Assembly: GCA_016722505.1 (NCBI GenBank)
Contig: JADKJH010000007.1
Coordinates: forward strand, 62,001-126,000
Length of the DNA stretch: 64,000 nt
Direction: 5' to 3'
DNA from: Holophagaceae bacterium
GTDB lineage: Bacteria > Acidobacteriota > Holophagae > Holophagales > Holophagaceae
Below, one piece after another: positions 26,986 to 34,847 of the stretch; position 1 is the stretch's first letter, and each line of letters opens with the position of its first letter. The notes under the pieces are model-generated. The model had not been told where the DNA came from, did not search any database, and saw only the letters and a program-made list of their open reading frames with translations. A program made the translations under genes and the position numbers.

Positions 26986-28124
26986 GCGGCATCAGCCTTC
27001 GCCGCCTGGGGGCCGTGGCCCGGAAGGAGTCCATCCACGTGCTGCGGGATCCCCGCGCCCTGGGCATCGCCATCGTGTTGCCCATGATCATGTTGATGAT
27101 CTTTGGCTATGCGCTGACCCTGGACCTGGATCGTGTTCCGCTGGCGGTCTGGGACCAGAGCCGCACGCCTCAGAGCCGGGAACTGGTCAGCCGCTTCGAG
27201 GGATCCCGCTACTTCTCGGTGGTGTCCCGCCCCGCAAGTTATCAGGAGGTGGAGGAGTCCATCGATCATGGGCGGGCCATGATGGCCCTGGTGGTTCCTG
27301 TCGATTTCGGGAGACGGGTGGCTTCGGAGCGGGAGACCCAGGTGCAGATGCTGGCCGATGGCAGCGACGCCAATACCACCACCCTGGCCCTTTCCTACGC
27401 CGAGTCCATCGTGCGCACCTACTCCCAGAAGATCCTCATGGAGAAGGCCAGGCGCCTGACGGGCCGCACCCCCGCGCTGCCGTTGGAGCTCCGTCCACGG
27501 GCCTGGTTCAACACGGATATGGAATCGAAGATCTTCATCGTGCCGGGCCTCATCGCCGTGATCATGATGCTCATTGCTGCGCTGCTCACTTCCCTCACCG
27601 TGGCCAGGGAGTGGGAAACGGGCACCATGGAGCAGCTCATCTCCACGCCTGTCCGCAGGAGCGAGTTGATCCTCGGCAAGCTCGCGCCCTACTTCGTCAT
27701 CGGCATGGTGGACATGCTGCTTTCCGTGCTTGCGGGGCGCTTCCTATTTGATGTGCCCATACGGGGCAGCCTTCTGCTGCTGTTCGGGGTTTCCGCCGTG
27801 TATCTCGTGGGAGCGCTTTCCCTGGGGATCTTCATCAGCACCATGGCCAAGACCCAACTTTTGGCCAGCCAGGCCGCCTTCGTGGCAACCTTCCTGCCGG
27901 CCTTCCTGCTCTCGGGATTCATGTTCGATATCGGGAACATGCCCAAGGGCATGCAGGTGGTGACCTACTTCATCCCCGCGAGGTATTTCGTGACCTTCCT
28001 GCGGGGGCTCTATCTTAAGGGCACGGGCCTCGCCCAATTATGGCTGGAGTGCCTGCTCATGGTGGCCTTCGGCGCCCTAATGCTCCTTCTTGCCATCCGC
28101 AGCTTCAAGAAGCGATTGGATTGA
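26982..28124 (+). CDS. ybhS: ABC-2 permease, YbhS-like
   Basis: 380 residues. N-terminal helix (LGIAIVLPMIMLMIFGYALTL), a large extracytoplasmic loop (about 45-175), then five more helices ending LMVAFGALMLLLAI. The ABC2 signature EWETGTMEQLISTPVRRSEL precedes LGKLAPYFVIGMVDM. Inner-membrane half-transporter that pairs with the next gene. Substrate unknown; E. coli YbhFSR is linked to cation/drug sensitivity. Confidence 0.92.
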   Translation: MSGISLRRLGAVARKESIHVLRDPRALGIAIVLPMIMLMIFGYALTLDLDRVPLAVWDQSRTPQSRELVSRFEGSRYFSVVSRPASYQEVEESIDHGRAMMALVVPVDFGRRVASERETQVQMLADGSDANTTTLALSYAESIVRTYSQKILMEKARRLTGRTPALPLELRPRAWFNTDMESKIFIVPGLIAVIMMLIAALLTSLTVAREWETGTMEQLISTPVRRSELILGKLAPYFVIGMVDMLLSVLAGRFLFDVPIRGSLLLLFGVSAVYLVGALSLGIFISTMAKTQLLASQAAFVATFLPAFLLSGFMFDIGNMPKGMQVVTYFIPARYFVTFLRGLYLKGTGLAQLWLECLLMVAFGALMLLLAIRSFKKRLD

Positions 28125-28126
28125 CC

Positions 28127-29257
28127 ATGCTCGAACGCCTCTACCGAATGCTCGTCAAGGAATTCATCCAGGTCCTGCGCAACCCTAGGATGCGGGCCGT
28201 CATCTTTGTCATGCCCGTGGTCCAGGTGCTCGTCATCGGCTACGCGGTGAACACGGATGTGCGCCATGTGCCCATGGCCGTCTACGATCTGGACCGCACG
28301 CCCTCCAGCCGCGATCTGTTGGCGCGCTTCGAAGGCTCTGGCTGCTTCGATGTGGTGCGCAGGATCACTTCGGAACCTGAGATCCAGGAGGTGCTGGATT
28401 CGGGCGAGGCCAAAGCCGTACTGCGGCTCAACCGTGGCTTCGCCGAGGAGCTGTCAGGTGGCCGCAGCGCCTCGGCCCAGCTCCTGTTGGATGGTTCCGA
28501 CTCGAACACCGCCAGTGTTGTCCTGAGCTATGCATCCCGCATTGCCGCTGAGTTCAACCGCGCACTCATGGAACAGCGTTTCTCGCGGAGCGCGGGCCTG
28601 CGCCTGGATGCCGAACCCGTCACGCTAGTCTCCCGGGCCTGGTTCAATCCCAACCTGGACAGCCGCAACTTCTTCGTGCCGGGAGTCCTGGCCATGCTCG
28701 TGGCTGTGGTCTCCATCATCCTGTCCAGCATGGCCATCGTGCGCGAGCGGGAGATCGGCACCATGGAGCAGATCATGGTCACGCCCATCGGACGGCTGGA
28801 GTTCATCCTGGGCAAGACCATCCCCTTCGCCCTTATCGGTTTTATTGACGTGGCCCTCATCACGCTCATCGCGGTGTTCTGGTTCCGGGTGCCTCTGCTT
28901 GGCAATCCTTTGATGCTGTTCTTCGGCACCGGGCTGTACCTGCTCAGCACCCTGGGCGTGGGGCTCTTCATCTCCACTGTGAGCGCCACCCAGCAGCAGG
29001 CCATGATGACGGCCTTCTTCTTCATGCTTCCGGCCTTCATGCTTTCGGGCTTCGTGTACCCCATCGCCAACATGCCCGTGGTGGTGCAGTGGCTGACGTA
29101 CTTGAATCCGCTGCGCTATTACCTGGTGATCATCCGCGGCGTGTTTCTGAAAGGCCTGGGACCGCATGTATTGTGGCCCCAGCTGCTGGCGCTGGCCGCG
29201 CTCGGAAGCGCGATGTTGATCCTTGCCGCCGGACGGTTCAGGAAGACCATGGCCTGA
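28127..29257 (+). CDS. ybhR: ABC-2 permease, YbhR-like
   Basis: 376 residues from ATG 28127, two bases after the YbhS stop. Same six-helix layout: N-terminal helix VIFVMPVVQVLVIGYAVNT, long periplasmic loop, REREIGTMEQIMVTPIGRLE signature, and a C-terminal helix cluster (FMLPAFMLSGFVYPIANMPV). Paralogue of the upstream permease, forming the heterodimer. Last gene of the operon. Confidence 0.92.
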   Translation: MLERLYRMLVKEFIQVLRNPRMRAVIFVMPVVQVLVIGYAVNTDVRHVPMAVYDLDRTPSSRDLLARFEGSGCFDVVRRITSEPEIQEVLDSGEAKAVLRLNRGFAEELSGGRSASAQLLLDGSDSNTASVVLSYASRIAAEFNRALMEQRFSRSAGLRLDAEPVTLVSRAWFNPNLDSRNFFVPGVLAMLVAVVSIILSSMAIVREREIGTMEQIMVTPIGRLEFILGKTIPFALIGFIDVALITLIAVFWFRVPLLGNPLMLFFGTGLYLLSTLGVGLFISTVSATQQQAMMTAFFFMLPAFMLSGFVYPIANMPVVVQWLTYLNPLRYYLVIIRGVFLKGLGPHVLWPQLLALAALGSAMLILAAGRFRKTMA

Positions 29258-29381
29258 ACAGACCACGGTGGTTTGAGGAATTGAAGATGCCATTTCGACG
29301 GGAGCATCCGTGCTGATGTTCCGAAAATGGAACGATCACCATCCATGTTTGGCGCGATGATGGCGCACGAGGTGGTTCACT

Positions 29382-30290
29382 ATGCTTCCCCCTGAAGTCG
29401 TCGTCATTGGAAATGCAGGCGTAGATACGAACGTGTACCTGCCTGGCCAGGATGTGGACTGGTCCCGTGAGGCGAACTTTACGGAAAATCTGGATTACGT
29501 GGGACAGGCGGGCGGCTATGCAAGCCGGGGCTACGCGCGCCTGGGATGGCGCACGGCCTTCATCGGCCACGTAGGCGCGGATGCCGCGGGAAGGATGGTC
29601 CGCGAGGCGTTCGACACGGATGGAATCGATACGCGAGGCTTGTTTTTCGACCCTGCCGGCACCGCCCGCAGCGTCAATCTCATGTACCGCGATGGGCGAC
29701 GCAAGAATTTCTATGACGGCAAGGGGCACGAGTCCCTGAAGGTTGATCCTGCGGCCGTTCGAGCCGTGTTGGAAGGCAGCAAGCTGGCCCATGTCAACCT
29801 GGCGGACTGGGCCCGGCACTTGCTTCCCCTCGCCCAGAGCCTTGGGGTGAAAGTAGCCTGCGACCTCCAGGATGTGGTGGATCCTGAAGACCCGTACCGG
29901 CGGGATTTCATCCACCACGCGGACATTCTCTTTTTCTCGGCGGCCAATCATGGCGATCCTGCGCCATTGATGCAGCACTTCCTCCGGGCCCGGCCGGGCT
30001 GCATCGTGGTCGCGGGCATGGGCGCGCGTGGCTGCATGTTGGGAACCGGGGACGGCTCGCGGCACTTTCCCCCGGTGGACCTCGATCTTCCCGTGGTTGA
30101 CACCAATGGGGCAGGGGATGGGTTGGCGGTGGGATTCCTCACCAGCTACGTCCTGGAAGGCCGTCCGTTGAATGATGCCATCCTGCGGGGGCAGGTCACG
30201 GCCCGCCACACCTGCGCCCAGCGGGCATCCAGCTCCAACCTGATCAGCCGCAAGGAACTGGATGAGTGCGTCCGGGGCCTGCAGGCCTAG
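29382..30290 (+). CDS. PfkB/ribokinase-family sugar kinase
   Basis: 302 residues. VVIGNAGVDTNVYLPG is the N-terminal entry; GQAGGYASRGYARLGW is PfkB motif 1 and DTNGAGDGLAVGFL near residue 240 is motif 2 with the catalytic Asp in GAGD. Phosphorylates a sugar or nucleoside using ATP; the exact sugar is not readable from sequence, and there is no adjacent transporter or isomerase to suggest one. Confidence 0.88.
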   Translation: MLPPEVVVIGNAGVDTNVYLPGQDVDWSREANFTENLDYVGQAGGYASRGYARLGWRTAFIGHVGADAAGRMVREAFDTDGIDTRGLFFDPAGTARSVNLMYRDGRRKNFYDGKGHESLKVDPAAVRAVLEGSKLAHVNLADWARHLLPLAQSLGVKVACDLQDVVDPEDPYRRDFIHHADILFFSAANHGDPAPLMQHFLRARPGCIVVAGMGARGCMLGTGDGSRHFPPVDLDLPVVDTNGAGDGLAVGFLTSYVLEGRPLNDAILRGQVTARHTCAQRASSSNLISRKELDECVRGLQA

Positions 30291-30359
30291 TGCGTCGGCA
30301 TTCTACCGGTAGGTTGATATCCACCCACCCCTAGGCATTAGAAAGGTTTCCAATTCCGC

Positions 30360-30815
30360 CTACCAGCTCTGGGTTTGCCTTAGCGCTTCGTACAGCCCTA
30401 CGGCGGCGGCCTGGGCCAGGTTCAAGCTGCGGTGGAAATCGCCGGTCATGGGAATGCGGATCAAGGCATCCGGGTGGGTGTTGATCAGCGTTTCAGGAAG
30501 GCCTTTGGTCTCGCATCCGAAGACCAGGCCATCGCCTTCCTCATACTTCACCTCGGTGTGCCTGCGTGTGGCCTTGGTGCTGAAGAACCAGAGCCGCATG
30601 TCGGGATGGGCGGCCAGGAAAGCTTCCCAATTGTCGTAGTGGGTGGGATTCAGATGTTCCCAATAGTCGAGTCCGGCACGGCGCAGATAGTAGTCGTTGG
30701 TCTCGAAACCAAGAGGGTGGATGAGATGCAGTTTTGCATTGTTGGAGACGCAAAGACGCCCGATGCTGCCGGTATTTTGCGGAATCTCAGGCTGGTGCAG
30801 AATGATGTTGAACAA
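30360..30815 (-). CDS. trmL: tRNA (cytidine/uridine-34) 2'-O-methyltransferase TrmL
   Basis: About 151 residues from a TTG at 30815, giving FNIILHQPEIPQNTGSIGRL, the family's N-terminus. The frame is open further upstream but that part is antisense to the HIT gene. The SPOUT knot motifs are present: LVFGCETKGLP, IRIPMTGDFHRSLNLAQAAA. Length matches E. coli TrmL (157). Methylates the wobble ribose of certain leucine tRNAs. Its start lies only 10 bp from the divergent HIT start. Confidence 0.88.
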   Translation of the reverse strand: MFNIILHQPEIPQNTGSIGRLCVSNNAKLHLIHPLGFETNDYYLRRAGLDYWEHLNPTHYDNWEAFLAAHPDMRLWFFSTKATRRHTEVKYEEGDGLVFGCETKGLPETLINTHPDALIRIPMTGDFHRSLNLAQAAAVGLYEALRQTQSW

Positions 30816-30825
30816 GGAGCCCCTG

Positions 30826-31176
30826 ATGAGTGATTGTCTGTTTTGCCGGATCGCGCGGAAAGAAATCCCGTCGGCTGTAGTGTACGAGGACGACGAGCTT
30901 CTGGCCTTCAAGGACATCGGCCCGCAGGCGCCCGTCCACTTGCTGATCATTCCCAAGGCGCACTGCGAAGGGTTGAATGATCTCACACCCGAGGTCGAAA
31001 AAGCCGCTGCGCGGATCCCCGCGGTGGCCGCGAAGCTCGCGAAAGAATTTGGCGTCGCCGCCAGCGGCTACCGGCTTTTGGCCAACTCTGGCCACGACTC
31101 GGGCCAGACGGTTTTCCACCTGCATTTTCATCTGCTGGGTGGGAAGGCCCTGGGGGGAAAGTTGTGCCAGGGATGA
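30826..31176 (+). CDS. HIT-family (HinT-like) nucleotide hydrolase
   Basis: 116 residues from the ATG at 30826 with AAGGAG at 30814-30819. C-L-F-C-R-I-A-R-K-E-I-P at the N-terminus (zinc-type CxxC present) and the histidine triad QTVFHLHFHLLGG at the C-terminus, with the central His as nucleophile. HinT proteins hydrolyse AMP-lysine and related phosphoramidates. Ends inside the hairpin 31168-31239 shared with the convergent histidine kinase. Confidence 0.93.
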   Translation: MSDCLFCRIARKEIPSAVVYEDDELLAFKDIGPQAPVHLLIIPKAHCEGLNDLTPEVEKAAARIPAVAAKLAKEFGVAASGYRLLANSGHDSGQTVFHLHFHLLGGKALGGKLCQG

Positions 31177-31239
31177 GGTGGTGAGGTATGAGGAAGAAGC
31201 AAAGTTTCCTCGTACCTCATACCTCGTACCTCATCCCTG
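31168..31239. terminator. Convergent nested hairpin over two stop codons
   Basis: Outer stem CAGGGATGAGGT (31168-31179) pairs with ACCTCATCCCTG (31228-31239); inner stem GAGGTATGAGG (31183-31193) pairs with CCTCATACCTC (31215-31225). The stop codons of both converging genes lie in it. It probably ends transcription from both sides or stabilises 3' ends, but T runs are missing. Confidence 0.55.
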
Positions 31240-32481
31240 AATCGGCAGCTTCACAGTGAACGTGGAGCCCTTTCCCAGTTCGCTTTGCAGGCTGACTTCG
31301 CCGCCCATGAGCAGGACCAGATGCTTGACGATGGCGAGGCCCAGGCCGGTGCCCGGGACGCCGCGGGTGGAGGGCGCGCGATAGAACCGCTCGAAGATCC
31401 GCTTGGCGTCGTTGTCGGCGATGCCAGGCCCCGAGTCCTGCACGATCCATAAAAGCCAGGGTGCGCGGCTTTGAATCCGCAGGACCACTTCGGAACCTTC
31501 AGGGCTGAACTTGATGGCATTGGATAGCAGGTTTTCCAACAGCTGGTGCAGCCTGAGCGGATCAGCCTTCATGACCAACTGCTCGAGGCCCGGCTCCAGT
31601 TCTGCTTTTAGTGATATCCGGCGCGGTTCCGCCTGATGACGCATCTCTTCAAGTAATTGCGGCAAAAACACGCCGATCTGAAGAGGCAGGAATTCCAGGC
31701 GAAGCGCTCCGGTCTCAATGCGCGAAAGTTCTGAGATGTCATTCAGCAGCATGGTCATGCGGTCCACGGATCGGAGTATGGCTTTGAGATTATTTTCTCC
31801 TTCAGGCGCTACGAAACCTCCGTCCATCAGGTTTTCGGCGGCGATTCGGATGCTTGTGACAGGTGTCTTGAGCTCATGGCTGGCGTTGGAGATGAATTTC
31901 TGTCGCGTGGTTTCGAGGGCTTCCTGGCGGGTGATGTCATCCAGGGTGAGCAGCACGCTCGTCCCCCCATCCACGGATTCGAAGGGGATGGCCCGCAAGC
32001 GCAGCGCACGCGGATCCCGGGCAAGGGTCCACTCCGTTTCCTGGCCCGAGTACGCCAGCTCGATGTGCCGCAGGGTCTCAGGTTCCCGGAAGATGCCATG
32101 CAGGGAACCACCCATGGTGAAACGGCTAGAGTTGCTGAGCAGCAATTGGGCAGCGGGATTATAGAGCCGGACCTCTTTCCGGGAGTCCAGGAGCACAACT
32201 CCTTCCCGCAGATTCACAAGGATTCCTTGGCGAAGGTGGTCTTCTTTCCGGCCCAGATCCTTCAGGGATAGGTTCTCCAGTTCCAGATCTGATTTCACCC
32301 GGGCTTCAGAACCGAAATGCAACAGCCCCTGGCGCAATAACAGCCCGGCGCCGGTCAGGAAGCAGGGGCCGCCCAGGATGAGCCCCAGAGGTTGGCCCAA
32401 AGAAGCCATCATCCAAACCCCCAAGCAGGCCAAAGCGATGGCGGCAATGGGCGGAGCGGGGAGTTGGGGCGTTCTTGTCAT
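31231..32481 (-). CDS. PhoR-like membrane sensor histidine kinase
   Basis: About 416 residues from ATG 32481. Two membrane helices near the N-terminus (IAAIALACLGVWMMASLG; LGLILGGPCFLTGAGLLL) with almost no periplasmic loop, a PAS-like domain (about 85-185), HisKA with the phospho-His in SNASHELKTPV near residue 202, and HATPase with N-box LLSNAIKFS, G1 DSGPGIAD and G2 GTGLGLAIVKHL. No response regulator gene adjoins it, so it is an orphan in this window. Divergent from the mra operon. Confidence 0.9.
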   Translation of the reverse strand: MTRTPQLPAPPIAAIALACLGVWMMASLGQPLGLILGGPCFLTGAGLLLRQGLLHFGSEARVKSDLELENLSLKDLGRKEDHLRQGILVNLREGVVLLDSRKEVRLYNPAAQLLLSNSSRFTMGGSLHGIFREPETLRHIELAYSGQETEWTLARDPRALRLRAIPFESVDGGTSVLLTLDDITRQEALETTRQKFISNASHELKTPVTSIRIAAENLMDGGFVAPEGENNLKAILRSVDRMTMLLNDISELSRIETGALRLEFLPLQIGVFLPQLLEEMRHQAEPRRISLKAELEPGLEQLVMKADPLRLHQLLENLLSNAIKFSPEGSEVVLRIQSRAPWLLWIVQDSGPGIADNDAKRIFERFYRAPSTRGVPGTGLGLAIVKHLVLLMGGEVSLQSELGKGSTFTVKLPIQG

Positions 32482-32597
32482 GGGATTACCAAAGTATGGG
32501 TGAATCCCCGGTTTTAGGGTGTTTCTGCAACGTAACAAGGATGAAACGAAGGAGATAGCTTTCGCTTAAGTAGTTAAATTTTCGTTTTTCTTTTGGC

Positions 32598-32625
32598 TTG
32601 AGCGCTTTTATAGCGGTCCTACACT
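32598..32625 (+). promoter_or_regulatory. Putative mra-operon promoter
   Basis: TTGAGC (32598-32603) and TACACT (32620-32625) are separated by 16 bp, a fair sigma-70-type match (four of six each). Transcription would start near 32632, right at the phased repeats bound by MraZ. Confidence 0.45.
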
Positions 32626-32630
32626 CGTGA

Positions 32631-32675
32631 GTGGCAATCAGTGGCAAAAAATGGAATGAAGTGGGTAATAGTGGC
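32631..32675 (+). promoter_or_regulatory. MraZ operator: five half-sites at 10-bp spacing
   Basis: GTGGC, GTGGC, ATGGA, GTGGG and GTGGC begin at 32631, 32641, 32651, 32661 and 32671, exactly one helical turn apart. MraZ rings in other bacteria bind direct repeats of the TGGGN type with 5-bp spacers (10-bp period) in front of mraZ. Four sites are close to consensus; the third is degenerate. Autoregulation by the MraZ encoded 64 bp downstream is therefore likely. Confidence 0.75.
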
Positions 32676-32738
32676 ACAACTCACTGCAACTCACTTCCCC
32701 ATTCGAGTCCTGGTGCTCTTTGTTGAAAGGTGGGACAC

Positions 32739-33204
32739 GTGCTGCGACTTCGCGGCAATTCACCGGCCACGGTGGACGAAAAAGGGCGGCTCAAGCTGCC
32801 CACGTCCTTCAAGGCCGACCTCGAATCCTTCGCCACGGGCGAGGGTGGAGGGAAGCTCCCGCCATTACCTGACTTCCATGGATGGCATCGCGGGCCGCCT
32901 TTACCCCATGCCCCTCTGGGAAGCCATTGAGGCACGTCTGGCGGCGCTGCCGTCTACCAATCCCGCTAAGCGCAAGTTCCTTGAAATCACCGCCTACTAC
33001 GGCACCGAAGTGGAACCGGATGCCCAAGGCCGTTTCGTCATCCCGGGAATTCTCCGGGAAGCGGCGAAGCTGCAAGGCGAGGTCGCCATTCTGGGCCAGA
33101 TGGATCATCTGGCCATCTGGAGCCGCGCCAACTTCGAGCGCCGCCTGGCCACGGAGCCCCTGACTGCCGATGATATGGCCCAGCTCGCCGGTTTGGGGAT
33201 TTAG
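32739..33204 (+). CDS. mraZ: MraZ transcriptional regulator of the mra operon (frameshifted)
   Basis: About 154 residues once repaired. GTG start at 32739 with AAAGGTGG upstream. The first SpoVT-AbrB-like half reads LRGNSPATVDEKGRLKLPTS; the second reads VEPDAQGRFVIPGILREAAK. The two halves are in different frames: one base too many in the CCC at 32858-32860 would restore RHYLTSMDGIAGRLYPMPLW, the expected continuation. MraZ forms a ring that represses its own operon. Likely a sequence error rather than a dead gene, since both halves are well preserved. Confidence 0.88.
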
Positions 33205-33207
33205 GTG

Positions 33208-34170
33208 ATGACCTCGACCCCCGTCCACACCCCCGTGCTTCTCTTCGAAGTGCTCGACAATCTCGTGCTGCCCCCGGCCGCGCGGATCCTCGACCTCACC
33301 CTGGGCATGGGCGGGCATGCCGAAGCCATCCTGGCGCGCTGCGATCCGGACTCCCGCTACCTGGGCGTGGACCGCGATCCCGAAGCCCGCCAGGCCGCCA
33401 AACAGCGCTTAGGTTCTGATGCCCGCCTGAACATCCTTGCCTCCAGTTATGAAGACGTCTGGACGAACCATACCTTTGAAGCCTGGCAGGCGCTGCAAGC
33501 CCCAGATGGGCTGGACGCCATCCTGATGGACTTGGGTGTTTCCACGCTCCAGCTCAAGTCTCCGGCCCGCGGGTTCAGTTTCCGTGATGAAGGTCCGTTG
33601 GACATGCGCATGGATACAGAAAACGGTCCCACGGCCTTGCAATGGATCGCCGAGCAAAGCGATACCACCTTGGCTGATGCCATTTATCAGTTTGGTGAAG
33701 AGCGGGCCTCGCGGCCCATCGCACGGGCGATTCTGAAAGTTTTCAACGAGGGACGGTTGCACACCACGGCTGATCTCGCCGAGGCCGTCCATTCGGTGCT
33801 GCCCATGACCGCGGCCCTCAAGCGCCAGCATCGTTCCGACACCGCCACCCGCACCTTCCAGGCCATCCGCATCGCCGTCAATGGCGAGCTGGTAAGGCTT
33901 GCGGAATCCATCGAACGCGCGATCCAGCAGCTTCGGCCCGGCGGGCGCCTGGCGGTCATCAGCTTCCACAGCCTCGAGGACCGCATCGTCAAGCAGACCC
34001 TGCGCCGCCTTTCGGGCATCTACGACGGCCCCGGCCGCGAGTCGCCGACGGTGCTGCCCAAGGTCGTGCGCCTGATCCATGCGGGCGGCATCACGCCCTC
34101 CAGCGCCGAAAGCCAGGCCAATCCCCCCTCCCGTTCCGCCCGGCTCGAATTCCTTCCGAGGTTCTCATGA
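33208..34170 (+). CDS. rsmH: 16S rRNA (cytosine-1402-N4)-methyltransferase RsmH
   Basis: About 320 residues from ATG 33208; a GTG at 33205 is also possible. HTPVLLFEVLDNL is the typical start, ILDLTLGMGGHAEAIL the SAM site, DAILMDLGVSTLQLKSPARG the conserved core, and VISFHSLEDRIVKQTLR the C-terminal motif. It methylates the decoding-site cytidine of 16S rRNA. Overlaps ftsL by 4 bp (ATGA). Confidence 0.96.
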   Translation: MTSTPVHTPVLLFEVLDNLVLPPAARILDLTLGMGGHAEAILARCDPDSRYLGVDRDPEARQAAKQRLGSDARLNILASSYEDVWTNHTFEAWQALQAPDGLDAILMDLGVSTLQLKSPARGFSFRDEGPLDMRMDTENGPTALQWIAEQSDTTLADAIYQFGEERASRPIARAILKVFNEGRLHTTADLAEAVHSVLPMTAALKRQHRSDTATRTFQAIRIAVNGELVRLAESIERAIQQLRPGGRLAVISFHSLEDRIVKQTLRRLSGIYDGPGRESPTVLPKVVRLIHAGGITPSSAESQANPPSRSARLEFLPRFS

Positions 34171-34571
34171 ACCGTAACCGCTTCACTCCCCAGACCCGCC
34201 AGCAGCACGGTCCGCAAGGCGTCCGCGCCGTGGAAAGCGAGGGCATCCTGCGCATGCTGATGCTCGTTTTCGCCGTGGCCATGCCGCTGGCCTCCATGGT
34301 GTATCTGAACCTGCAGAACACGCGGCTCAGCTATGAGATGAGCCACGTGAAAGAGCAGATCCAGAAGGCCCAGGAAGACCAGCGGAAATTGATGCTCGAG
34401 CGCAGCCGCTACCAGCGGGATGAAGAAGTCCAGGGTTTTGCCACGCAAATGGGCCTTCAACCCCGCAAGCAGAGCTTCATGATCCAGCGGCGCTTCACGG
34501 CCCAGGATCAGAAACTGGCCAAACTGCGCCCCGTCAGTTCGGATGAATTCGCTTTGCCCCTGATCAAGTAA
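34167..34571 (+). CDS. ftsL: FtsL-like cell-division protein
   Basis: 134 residues: short basic cytoplasmic tail, one membrane helix (MLMLVFAVAMPLASMVYLNL) and a periplasmic coiled coil (LSYEMSHVKEQIQKAQEDQR). This layout and the position between rsmH and ftsI identify FtsL, part of the FtsQLB divisome complex, despite weak sequence conservation. The C-terminal 40 residues are extra relative to short FtsL proteins. Confidence 0.85.
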   Translation: MNRNRFTPQTRQQHGPQGVRAVESEGILRMLMLVFAVAMPLASMVYLNLQNTRLSYEMSHVKEQIQKAQEDQRKLMLERSRYQRDEEVQGFATQMGLQPRKQSFMIQRRFTAQDQKLAKLRPVSSDEFALPLIK

Positions 34572-34847
34572 GGGGAACAATTTCGCCGTAGAGGCGCGGT
34601 GCCAGGGGACCTCTGGAGTTCCTCCAACTCCAGGAGACAGGGCTACGGTTGATGGCTCTGCCTCCCTGGCAAAGCGCCTTCGGCGATTTGGGCGGGGGGG
34701 GTTGAAGGCCGGGGGGGGGGGGGGGGGGGGGGGGCCTTGCTTCCCACTTCGATCGGCAATCGGAAATCCCATTCCCCACAGCCAACCGCCCAGAATCAGT
34801 GACATCCCTTACGATGGTTACTGGCACTCCGCCTTTCTCATGGATTC
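34572..34847. other. 276-bp ftsL-ftsI gap with hairpin and long G run
   Basis: No gene. Contains a perfect hairpin CTGGAGTT (34613-34620) / AACTCCAG (34626-34633) with a 5-base loop, an 8-G run (34694-34701) and a 24-G run (34711-34734). A gap this long is unusual in a division cluster whose other joints are 2-4 bp, and the G run may mark a poorly assembled junction. Confidence 0.75.

Noticed and set aside
30360..30986. Long N-terminal extension of TrmL
   Set aside because: The extra residues are antisense to the HIT gene and the family starts at the TTG.
34711..34734. Phase-variable G tract controlling ftsI
   Set aside because: The tract lies outside the coding frame and promoter position is unknown; switching an essential division gene is implausible. 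An artefact is more likely.
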